From Eudorina sp. 2006-703-Eu-15 (Eukaryota; Chlorophyta; Chlorophyceae; Chlamydomonadales; Volvocaceae): 64,000 bases of DNA. Position numbers and translations under genes: made by a program. Every line of letters starts with the position of its first letter. Position 1 is the first letter of the stretch. The stretch covers positions 220,561 to 284,560 of the forward strand of contig BDSI01000087.1 in assembly GCA_003117195.1 (NCBI GenBank), written 5' to 3'. This document shows, in pieces, positions 10,656 through 28,485 of this stretch. The notes beneath the pieces are model-generated. The model ran no database searches, was not told the DNA's origin, and was given only the letters and a program-made list of their open reading frames with translations.

Positions 10656-12806
10656 TTACGTCCACTTTACCGGAGCTGGTCGCTCACCCCTTCTCGCACC
10701 CACCACCCTGTCCGCATCCCTCCAGAACGGCAGCATGGTGTTGATCTGCTGGTCGGGTTTGAGGCGGCAGGTGCGCGTGCTCCGCTCGAAGTCCCAGTAG
10801 AGGCAAGCGGGGGTGGTGTAGCAGGCCTGGCAGCAGGCGCCCTCGTCGGGCGCGGCGAAGGCGGACACCACGTTGCTGTCGCTGCCGTACCCCGCGCCGT
10901 ACAAGAGCTGCAGGCTGCAGGCTGCGTGGACAGGCAGCGCGGCGGGGGGCACATGACAGACCCACGCACGTGTGCTCGTTGGCGTCACCTCCGCGCGGCG
11001 GTGGATCCGTCGGCGTTATCACTTTCACATACAACCATTTTGCTTGCAGGCAGGCACGCACGCACCCGGGCAGCGGACCAACGGACGGACTGGAGGACGC
11101 GACGATCGACACTCGGGGAACGCAACAGGGAACTTTGGATGTATCTTATCCCCTTCATTCGGGAGGTCTATCTCCGGAAGGTCTTTGGCTGCTACATACT
11201 TGGACGTGATTTGGCCGCAGGCAAAGCACTCCAACAGCACCCTCAGCTGATGAAAGAATCCGCCGACAGCCTGCTGCCGACATGTGACGGCCCACGCAGC
11301 TCGGACGAATGCATGGCAAGCAGCTACGTAGGACGAATGACGGCAGACGCAGCTCGTCATTCGACCGCAGCCTTATTAGTGGGCATCTCGCTCTTGGTGT
11401 TTATTTTATGGTCTGGGGCAGGGCGGGGCAGTCAGGTAGCGTGCTATGTACGTTCGGGCACCTCCGGTCGGAGCTGTGCCTCCTGCATGTTTGTCACGCA
11501 CTCCTGCTCTGCCTGCTGCCTAGCTACCAAAACACAACCATAGCGATGGATAATGGGGTGCGACCTAGCTCCCCCGCCCGTGCTTGGCTATATCTACTTC
11601 TGGGGATCCCGCCCGTTGATGTGCCTATCCCGTCGGTAGTGGTGCCCCCTTGTGCGCCTCTGCTAACGTAGGTAATTGTCTGGGTGGGTGGGTTTATGGC
11701 CCTCTGCTGTGTGCTTGTTCGGGTCGTTGAGGTGTGGAGGTCTCTTGCCGGTGGGGCCTGCTGGGGCTTGCCCTGGTGTATCTACACCGTTGATCCCTCT
11801 TCGGGGTCCGATGTAACGTTCATTCATTCGTTCAATTCGTTGCGATGCCCGGGCCGATGCAACCCTGAATTGCACCGACCCACGTTTGTATAACAATCAG
11901 ATACGGTAGTTTACTTGTTCGGCAAGCATGGTACTTACTTGCGGGTGTGCCGTACACCTTCAAATCGGCTATCTGCAGTGCCATATTCGTGTCGTTTCTG
12001 TTCCACTTCGGCATCTGTACGACCACGAAGCGGCCCGTCAGCGGTGGATCCAGAACCAGGGTGTAGGTGCCGCCGGTGGTCAAGGGATTCTGCGTCGCGC
12101 CGTTTGTGAGGAGCGTTATGTTCGGGTTGGCGTTCGTCTGGCCGAATCGCCTGTCCCTGACGCCGGAACTGCCGAAGAAGAAATTCAGGGACCGGGTCTG
12201 GTTGCCGCAGCAATCGATCCGGTTGGTGTACACGATTTGTGTGACCGTAACCAGCTCATTGAAGTCCAGGCCAAACGAGGGCGAAGGTTGGGTATCGTTG
12301 AAATCGGTGCTGAAGAAGGTGTTCAGGTCGCCATCTGTGGCCATGGACGCTGCGTACATGTTCGAGTTGTTCAGCAGCGATGTCCATGCCAGCGTTTTGT
12401 TGATGGCGGCGTTGGCGACGAGGTCCAATGCGGGAGGGGGCGGCGGAGGCGGAGGGAGACCTGCGGGTGGCGAAGGAAGGGCCACATACACATCTTGAGT
12501 TTTTGTAGTTTGATTGCAGAGCAGTACGTAGTGAACTATGCTATGCGTGCTATGACTGTCAATCTAGGCATCGTACCAGCCATCATTTGGAAGCCGGTAC
12601 AGCAAATCCAAGCCGTACAGACGCTCACGATATTGCTTGGGGAGCCAAATGCTATGGGTCCCAAACCATCCGGCACGCCTTTATTTGCGTCTTCGTTACA
12701 TTACTTTGAATATCTACATGCATATATACATAAATATCCCACCTTGCGCACTGACGGCTGCAGGGGCCGCTGCCAAGAGCCACAGCGCCAGCAGGGCCAG
12801 CAGCAT
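10656..12806 (-). CDS. Gene C: small secreted fucolectin-like + PAN/Apple protein
   Basis: Three exons: 12806-12743, 12460-11939 and 10921-10656, all junctions phase 1, giving 283 aa. Exon 1 is a clean signal peptide (MLLALLALWLLAAAPAAVSA) ending at the donor AAG|GTGGGA. Exon 2 starts after CACCCGCAG with a short proline run ([10 protein letters not shown]) and then a fucolectin/F5-8C-like domain that reads the same as gene B, including NRIDCCGNQ. Exon 3 is the same PAN/Apple module as in gene B. The Met at 12806 was chosen because it begins the signal peptide. An in-frame Met at 12950 would add 48 residues rich in Gln/Arg/His/Pro and would hide the signal. Gene C lacks the sandwich domain and long rod of A and B and is the likely donor of the 3' half of B. 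A secreted lectin-like function is inferred. Confidence 0.75.
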
Positions 12807-14544
12807 GTGCAGCAGCGGGGCCAGCGAGGGCTGTTGTCCGCCGCACCGCCACGCCGGCCGCCACGGAAGCTGCTGCGGCCGCTGGTGGTGGTGCTGCCGG
12901 CGAGGCCATTGTTGGCGGAGGCGCTGCATCGAAGGTTGCTGCATGTCCAAGCTCAGCGGCGCGGCGGATGGAGGCTAGGTAGCTCGGCGGGGATATATGG
13001 ATCTTTGCCAGCAGCCAGGGAGCAAGGTCGGTGTGTGTACTCAGCGCCGACCTGCAGCCGCGCACGCCCGCCGGCGGAGCTGTTATTAATTCAGCGTCGG
13101 CAGCCTATCGAGCGGCGGGCCACCCTCATACCGCGGGGAATGGCGGTCGACCGCCTGCGTGCGTGCGTGAACGGTGTGCGAGCGCGGGCGCCGACGTGCG
13201 TACGCGCGATGGATCAAATGTGGTCCACACAGACAGACGACCAAGTAAGAAAACAATGAATGAATGAAAACAGTGAATGAGTCAATGTAGTAGAATCATA
13301 AGCAAGGAGGCCATGCAGCAGTTGTGCTGTGCGTCAGGTCTGTGTGCTTTCTTCCGTCGTTTGTCGACCGTCGTTGAATGGCCCGTGCATGCGTGGCCAT
13401 GAGCCAACCGACACCACGGGCGCTGCCTGACCGATCAAAGCAATTGGCGATCGATGAAACCCGAATCCGACTGGCCATGTAAACAGGACTCATCTCGGCT
13501 TCGTACGAGTACAGCCCCACCTTCAGCGGCAAGCGGCCGGCTGGCGGGGATGCGAGCGACGAGGCAAGGCTGTACACAAGGAACGCCGCGGCGAGCCAAG
13601 GCGGTTGCAGTCATACAGCATGAGATGAAATTGCTACAATTAAGAAAATTTTGTATTTATGGTTTCTATGGAAAACCTGGTTCGCGGCTCTGTTACCTTT
13701 GACCAGGTTATATTACATGGCCTGCGTGACGTACACTTAGTGCAATCGCTCTGTAACTGCCACAAACTTTAACACATTAACAATTTACAAATATTTAATT
13801 TCATAGATCGGAAGTTCCATCCGTTTCTGTGTCATCGCGCGCTGCTCGAGTGCGCCGGTTAATCTTCGTTTCGTCGAGGCACTGACTTAATTAGGCAAGC
13901 ATGGCTTTCTGAATTCTTGTCTGAGGATCAATAGTGTCATACAATATCGCACACCTTGATACCGCGCATATGGAGCACCTACCCCATTGCGTTCGATGTT
14001 CTAGGCAGAAGGGGCAATATTGCGGGACCGAACACACTCACATAAAAATATTATTTTTGACATGCATCGACCTCCTAGAGACCTCTATTTCTTGCTGGAT
14101 GGTTCAAGTCGCTGCAGTGCTGCGGAAAAAGGAGCACGGAATTCCTCTGTACGACGGCGATGTACTACTGCTGCTGCTTCGCTAGCTACGTACATGCTGG
14201 GGGGGTCAGTCCTGCGACGCAGACATGCAACACCATGCGGGATCAGTCCTACAATGCCAATCTGATTTAAAGCAATTATTCATCGTTATGTCTGCTGATT
14301 TGTTGTAGGATTGGAAGGGCCAGCTTGGATGATGAGTTCACACCTCCACGCTTTTATGAGCCTAGCCCAGCCTGCTGGTCCGGATTGTACCAACGATAAT
14401 GAAATATTTATTTATTTGCCAAGCATTGATACTGTTACTCGGCTAATCAGTTTCCGCGCAGGGGGCCGCCCTGCGCCTCGCCCACGTGCGCGCCACAGTA
14501 TCATCCATCCGCACCCACCGTGCACAGCACGCAGTGTGTCATGT
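12807..14544. other. Upstream region of gene C and gene-poor AT-richer DNA
   Basis: Contains the 5' flank of gene C. From about 13600 to 14300 the base composition drops to unusually AT-rich for this window, with no conserved reading frame on either strand. No RNA gene or promoter could be supported. Confidence 0.4.
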
Positions 14545-15961
14545 ATGACAGATGAGCGTACTTGCGACATGGGATGTCATCCGCAGGATCCTCGCTGCCG
14601 GCCGCTATCTTCCCGCCTTACAGGACGTGGACACGATGCCGCTACCACCGGCAGGGGACTGGTGCCTAAACATGGGGAACTCGGTCCCCTATGGCCCAAC
14701 GGCGGCGCGGCAGCGGCAGCGCTAGGATCAACGGAGGACACCAGCAACGGGGATGACGACAACAGCACAGAGGCAAAAGCAGCGGCGGAACTGGCAGACG
14801 GAGCGGGGGCCCAAGGGGGAAACAGTGGAGGGGCGGACCCCGACTTCGTACCCGAAGAGGAGGTGGCAGCGGCCACCCAACCCAGTTCGGGGCCCAGGCG
14901 GGGCCTTGCACACCACCACACGCGGCTGGCGGCTGGCGGCGAATAGTAGGGGACGCATTGCGTGTCGGCCGAGCAGCGATGGCTGGGAACTCCCGATCCA
15001 GGCCTACCTCGCTGGCGCCCCGGGGGGCAGCTGGTTTCCGGCGGGGGCCAACCCTCGCCGCAATCCTCAGCCTCCTGGCGGACATCAACACTGACTGGCG
15101 GACTGCAGCAGGAGCGGTTCTGGACCACCCAGCGCGTGCAGCGGGACTAGACTCGGAGGACACGCTCCGTGCACGGTTCGTACAGCAGGTCAGGTGGCGG
15201 ATAGGGGGGACGACATGCATCAAGCTGGGCAAGCTCACAGTGCGCCTCGCAACCCAGCTACAGCAGCAGATGCACGAGACAACGGAACGACGGCCCGTCT
15301 GCACACAGCCTACGAGCGAGAGGGAGGCCCGAATGCAGCCGCCAATGGAATGCGGAGACAGTCGCCGCCATGGCCGTTGCAACCACGGTGGCGACTGTGC
15401 CCGCCCGACTGCGACGGCTGTGGCTCATCAAGAGGGAAAAGGAGAACAAGGAAACATTTCGGCGCCTGGCGGTCGACGGGGTCTTCTTACCCGGCAACAC
15501 CCATCTTCATGGCTCCCTACCAGACCGGTGCGGGTGCGGTGGCTTTGGAGGGGCAGGGCATCACGCAACCTCGCCGCGTGCACACCATTTCTGGGAGTGC
15601 CCGGTGGCAAAGGCCGTCGTCCAACAGATAGCCGCCCACGCACGTACCCGGGCCGATGACCCGGGCACAGGTGTGGCTGGCGGAGGCGCCGCAAGGCGTA
15701 CAACAATGCGTGTGGGATATCGTCAGTCTATCAGCATTAACAGCCATGGAACGCGCGCGGGTGGGACGGAGGGCAGCGATCCGAGACGCAACCGTTCCCC
15801 GCGCGGCGGCTCAGCAGCGGGCACCTCCTCCGGTTGAAGTGGCTACGGCGCGCGGTGCTAGATTCTGGCAGCGTGTCAGAGGGTTCACGGACCAGGGGGT
15901 AGCAAGGCGCTACTGGGAGGGAGGGAGTGGGGCCGAACCACCCCATTCTGGCGGTGGTTGA
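14545..15961 (+). mobile_element. Degenerate non-LTR retrotransposon (LINE) 3' fragment
   Basis: Broken frames on the plus strand read like the C-terminal half of a LINE ORF2. An N-terminal piece near 14558-14710 reads WDVIRRILAAGRYLPALQDV. A middle piece near 15010-15260 includes LRARFVQQVRWRIGG and LGKLTVRLATQL. A later piece at ~15525-15630 has a zinc-binding-like CGCGG...HHFWECPVAKAV segment as in zf-RVT regions. The last piece, 15656-15960, begins ITRAQVWLAEAPQGVQQCVW and contains ARFWQRVRGFTDQGV. The four pieces lie in different frames, so the element is dead. The match is to family features common in volvocine LINEs; the exact clade was not determined. Target-site duplications were not found. 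Confidence 0.6.
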
Positions 15962-18241
15962 AGGACGTCTCAAAATGTGCGCAACTCGCAGTCTTAGATG
16001 GTGCAGGAGACGAGGAAAGGTAGCTAATACCATAAAGGACAAGGAGGGATGGGGTGGGACCCGGTCACAGGCAGCGAGGGACTGGGGTCTCCTATGAATA
16101 GATAGGTACGGGTTGCGGCACCAGGGAGGCCGCGGGTGAGTCTGAGCGTTGGGGCTGGCCGGATCGCGGCTTAACGAGTGCGAATAGCCCGGCCAGCGAG
16201 CGCTATCCGGCATGGGCCCGCTCCCTCCACGGCCTGCCGCGTCTGGTCAGACTCCCTGAGGGGGGAGGGTTGCTTGGACGTACCACGCCCCAGAACTACT
16301 TATCTGACAGCCAGCGCGGGCCGGCCCGGTAGGTGTGCGAGTCGAGTTGATGGCGGGCGCGCACTGCATTTGAAACGAACGGTACCGCCCTCAGGTACGA
16401 GCCGACTTCCATCAACTTTAGTGCCCTAGCACGTTACGGCTCAAGACATACATGGCTTGGGCTCCGTCGCGGCCGCGAACGGACGCGCCAACGTGCCTCC
16501 GGGGTCCATGTAACCATGTAACACAACAACATTTGGATCACCGTCCCACCCCCGGGGCACAGGCGCATCCCTGCCTGGGGCTGCAACCTTGGGGCTGCAA
16601 CCTTGGGGCTGCAACCTTGGGGCTGCAACCTTGGGGCTGCAACCTTGGGGCTGCAACCTTGGGGCTGCAACCACGCAAAGTACATGAAACTCTGGTAATT
16701 CGAAAGGCTCATCCTCGCCGCGACCCGTGGGACACATCTCCATAGATCTCCGCTGCCACGGAACAACCGGGCAACCCGTCAACTAACCGTACACATGCGC
16801 ATCTAGGGTAAGGGCGCACGTAGGGCACAGGGTTCGACATGCGCGGCGGGCGGGCGGGGTACGGCAGTCCCCCGCTGCACGTACCTCCGCCCGCCTGATG
16901 ATGGCCGCCGCGGTTTCGATTCTGCAGGGTGTGTGGTGTGTGGATACGGTAGCCAGGAGGCCTCGACTGTCGCGCGGGGTCCGCTATTACGTCAGCCCCC
17001 AACACGCCAGAGTCACAGACCGCTGGTACCGTCCCTCCAGGGAGACACGCCTCCTTGGCTGCTGGCACGCTGATGAGACGCGACACGCCAGCGGGGATCA
17101 AAGCTGCTCGCCGGCACCGTCGTCGGCGTTTCATTCTATCGAGCGAGCGATGGCCTCTACGATTGGCAGATAGAATGACGACGTGTACCAGCCACCCGTT
17201 GGCGGCCGTGCTGCAGCAGCGAGCACGCACGGTACCGCAAACATTGATACACTTGAATTTTCGCCGAGGTTGGAACTCGTCAAGTTCGCGCCAGCGTATG
17301 AGATTTCGCGGGTCTGGCTCACGCATTAAGCACGCAGCGAAACGAAATCGCTGCGACAGGTAAGGATGGCGGGCGGGGCGCGATCGGATGCGGAACGCAC
17401 AAGCAAGAACAACAGTTTCAAAAATACGTCAGAAGAAGCAAGCGGATCAGAAACTTTGGTGGCGATGCTGTCAGAGCTCCTAGAGGACGACATGGTGTAA
17501 AAATCAGCGCTGTTCCGTAGGGTTCCATTCGTTCGATAGGAGATGGAGGCCGCGGGCAGTTCAGGCGCAAATTTTCTGCTGCGCTGCTGCGCTATGAGCG
17601 ATTCAATACAAATTTACTGGTCATATCAAGTCGCTATTATGTGGAGGCTTTCCTGGTTAGCAAATGTTTGTGAGCTATTACGAACTGGCCATTCCGCCTC
17701 GTCGGTAGGGCCCCGCATATGATTTGGCCCCAACTATGAAACAACATAAGCTTACAAGCATTCAATTTACTGTTGGGCGCAATTTCCTCGCGGCGTACAA
17801 CTGTAACGTTCCGCGGCGGTACGTTACAACGAATCTGGCATCGGGTAAATCCAAGCAAGTCGAAATTCAGTGCCAAATTTTTATATGTGTAAAACATTAT
17901 TCATTTCACGGTGCATAGATAGGTCAGGTTTGCGCAGGGCAGAGACTGCGCTAACACGACGGCCCGCCACACTGACCTTCCCAGCTATGCCACACGCAAT
18001 CCACATACGAAATAGTTGAAGTTGTTAGAAAGTAGTAATATAGTTATTGGGATCAAGAAAACCGCTGCCAAGCAACCGATTTGCATTTCACCGACCGGAT
18101 CAACCCCATCATTTTTTCGAAAATCCGATGATTTTCATATATGCATTACTTTGATATTAAAACAATTGATTGCCTAAGTACATTCCTCAGTATTAATTGC
18201 AGCAGCCTGACTACCCTAGGTCTGCACCTAGGTACTGCAGA
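15962..18241. other. Intergenic region upstream of the CAP-domain gene
   Basis: 15962-16430 may be the 3' untranslated tail of the LINE. Apart from the 14-bp minisatellite, 16430-17380 shows nothing supportable. 17380-18240 is AT-rich and includes the promoter side of the gene at 18242; a TATA-like CATATATG lies near 18136. Confidence 0.4.
16577..16672. repeat. 14-bp minisatellite, ~7 copies
   Basis: Near-perfect tandem copies of GGGGCTGCAACCTT, last copy truncated. It lies between the LINE remnant and the CAP-domain gene; no gene is associated with it. Confidence 0.95.
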
Positions 18242-25390
<7,149 letters not shown>

Positions 25391-28300
25391 GCACGAGAGC
25401 GTCTCGGGGTGCGGCAGCGCCGCCGTAACGCAGCGACACGTCCTGGGGACTCGTCTCGCGGGTACTCGTCTCAGGAACTCGATCGCGGGTACTCGCAACC
25501 GCAGAGCTGTTCCGTGCGGCTGCGGGAGCGCTTTCGGGTGTGGAAGAGCTGACTCGTGCGTGGGTTGGGGACCATAGCAGGTAGGGTAAACGGCTGGCTG
25601 TTCTGTTAGGCCGTTGCGGGCGACAGGGGCGGCGCGGGAACTAGCTCGGTTGCAGGTAGGGGCCGGGGCAGACCTGTCTAACAGTTGGGCGGGAGTAGTA
25701 GTCGAGCTGACCGCTATAGCGGGACTGGTTGACGACATCAGCACATGAGGTGAGCCAGAGAGCATCGCTTAGCCACTTGTCCACAAGACATCTGAAGAAA
25801 GACAATGCTGCCGCATCGGACTTGCCTCGGGGGGTTTACCCAATGATGGAGATATTCGGTGGGGCGCGGGGGGCGGCGTGTGGATTGCCATATGACCAAG
25901 CTGACAGCTGACGCGGTTCGAATCTTCGATGATCGTACTGGGATAGTAGTACGGCACTGGTTCGTACCTATACCGAAGCGACTTGACCCGAACTGCAAGC
26001 AATGGGGCTGTTCTGACGCGAAAACGATAGATTCCAAGCTATAGTATGCATACCCCGTACGACAACTGCGTGTTGTATATGCCGTGCCCGTGACCATATT
26101 CATGTTCGTGATGATGATGATGAAGAGCACTGACGCACGAAGCCCATGAACTGGCTTGGCCACAGTTCACCGGTGTCTACCGGTTGGTGTCGTTCCATGT
26201 GGTATTCTCAAAGTGTGTGTCACACAGCGCGGTTTGCGGGGGCCCTGCATTGCGGCTCGCTCGCGTCATCCTCGTGCGATCCAGCCGTCACGACGCGGGG
26301 AGCGGCCGGCCGTGCAAAAGGCGGCCTGCCGTATGCGATAGACTGGGTGGCCGGTTTCGTAGGCTCTCGGAGAGGGCAAATTTTGTTGAAGTGTTGCGTG
26401 ACTGGGGTGCTCGATTGCCGTGGTTTCGCGGCCTGTGGTGAAAAAAAAGAACTCGCGCTGGCGTGCAAACGACTGGTTGTGATGGCATTCGGCATACTGT
26501 TGGTGGTGGGGCGCTTCGCACACAAGCACGGCAGGTACCGTTGAGGCACGAACCGTCAGTTGTGTTTAGAGAGAAACCCGCCCGACCCGGCTGTTGTGTG
26601 TTTCCGACATGGAGATGTACGGCGTGTGTTCTCAAGTACTTAAAGTCCGGGGTCTCGAGGGGCACGTGACGGGTTCTGTGTTCCAATGGGCGTGATCGGT
26701 GTGTGACTAATTTGCCCTGATGTCAGTCAGACTCCTTGCTTGGGGACGGGCGAGTACTTTGGCGACCATGGCGCGTTTAATATGGGGTGCGTGCCAATGT
26801 GGGATCGTGTGGGATGAGTGGCAACGTGCGAGGCGCCCCGAACACACCCGAATCCCGAAAACGAAGCATGGTGGATTAATTCGTGCGGATTCTTCTATCC
26901 GCGTTCAATGGAAACGTGAAGCGGTGGGGTTTTCCAAGGAGGCCGCAGCTGTCGATGGCAGCAGCACGGCGCGGGCGGGCGGTTCGGCGGTGTGGAGCTG
27001 TGTGAGTTGGGATATTGTCATCAGGGCGCGCCTGCAGGCAGCGGCCATGAAGCGGTCTGGGTCCGCGAAGCTGGGTTACCAAGCTTGTCTGTGCGTGTGC
27101 TAGGTGGTACGGCAGGAGGGCTGATAGATGCGGTTACAGAGCCGGGGTGGGCATGTGAGTTGGAGCGAATTGAAGGCGAGAACTCGGGGAGTGCAGCGCG
27201 AAGACGTGATGCATGGTGACAATCATTGTCGATGGTGAGGGTTAGCAGGAACGGTGTGAGCGTGCTTGGACCTTGCGTCATGGTTGGTGTGGAAACACAA
27301 CCGTCGAGTTACCGTAGTCCGTCGTAAGTTCTTGACGAGGTCCTGTTGTGGGCTCCGGTTTGCGGGCTTGAGAACAGGCGGTGCTTGAGGTTTGAGAACA
27401 GGCCGCGCTCAGGTGGGGACCAGGTGGGGACGCCCCGCTGTATTACATACAGTACTCAACCAAGAATCTTGCATGATCGCGCCAAGTGCAGATGATGTTC
27501 AGCTTAGCACGCCCAGATGTTGGTTTGCCTTGGTGGTCCTTCCGCTTTCTGAAATTCTCAAACTGGTTCGGATGGTACTCCCTGTGGCAGTTTCCACCCC
27601 GCCTGTGATTTGGGTGCGGATCGACAGCGCACCCGCGCGAATCGCAGCAATGTAATGGCGCCGCCCACAGCTCCCCCACATCGCATGCACCGGAACTACT
27701 CCACAACAAGGATGACGATGGCTGTCATCATCCTGGGCTGCGCGAGAGCCCTAGCCATGGCCCTGATGGCTGATGCAGGACCAGAAACCCGGACCACCTC
27801 TCACATACGGTATCAGCTGTCACCGATGACCCGCGGGGTCCGCTGTCACATCCGTAGTACCAGCAGCGGCCGTGCCGATCCGCGCCTCGTGCCGGCCGCC
27901 GTAAAACCCAGATGGTCGGCAATCAGGACTCTCGTGTACACACCGGTGCAGAGCGCGCCTGCTCACCGCGCCCACCGCAAACAACCCAACCCACCATCCA
28001 CCTGGGCTTTGTCGGACGGGCTCTTGTTCTAGTCCACCATTCAGATACACACGCAGGGGGCTAGTGCTGTGACAGAGTCGCGCGACTGTGACAGGGATCC
28101 AAGGGCAACAGGCGCTGCAGGGTAAGGACGCATGCTTCCATCCCAACAAGTGACATCGGAGGCCGCAGCCCTCTAGCCGTAGCTGTCGCCCTAGTCGTGG
28201 CTAGTCTGTCCAGCTGCATCGTTGCGGCCGAAGGGCCTCTCACGTACGGGAATGTCCGTAGCGGAGTATCCGCAGCAAGTAAGGCGGCGTCCCAAATACT

Positions 28301-28485
28301 GAGGGCGTAACACGGCGTTGTTCCCTGCTAGAGCGGGCGTTCTGCTTGAACAAAAAACCAATGCCGTCATAAGCCGTCCCTGCCTCCGGCATTCGATTTA
28401 GACACTCGGGTGCCCCCTTTGCCTGCTCGTCCAGGTCCCACTTCGGGCCCTGTTCCCAGCCAGTGCCGGTGCCAGGGGCCCCCCG
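25391..28485. other. 3.1-kb region with no recognised gene
   Basis: Lies between the convergent ends of gene D and CAP-H, so it should contain both 3' UTRs. No frame shows conserved residues or signal sequences. Short direct repeats of GCGGGTACTCG occur near 25456-25495, and a dispersed repeat copy sits at 27822-27852. Confidence 0.4.
27822..27852. repeat. Dispersed ~31-bp repeat, copy 1
   Basis: The core GATGACCCGCGGGGTCC recurs with few changes at 47763-47793 (GATGACCCGTGGGGTCC), both followed by a GT.ACATC segment. Both copies are in gene-free DNA. Too short to assign to an element family. Confidence 0.5.

Larger units (their letters stand above)
6743..12453. repeat. Tandem segmental duplication, two ~2.7-kb copies (about 6743-9428 and 9785-12451)
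   Basis: Copy 1 runs from the early rod codons of gene A through the spacer and the 3' half of gene B. Copy 2 runs from the early rod of gene B through the spacer and the 3' half of gene C. The copies are 3042 bp apart over most of their length (3023 bp at the fucolectin exon because of small deletions near 11740 and 11835) and differ by few bases, so the event is recent or conversion has kept them alike. Both ends fall in proline-codon repeats. Confidence 0.85.

Noticed and set aside
16709..17326. 205-codon minus-strand frame
   Set aside because: No domain, no signal, no splice-supported extension; composition-driven open frame in GC-rich DNA.
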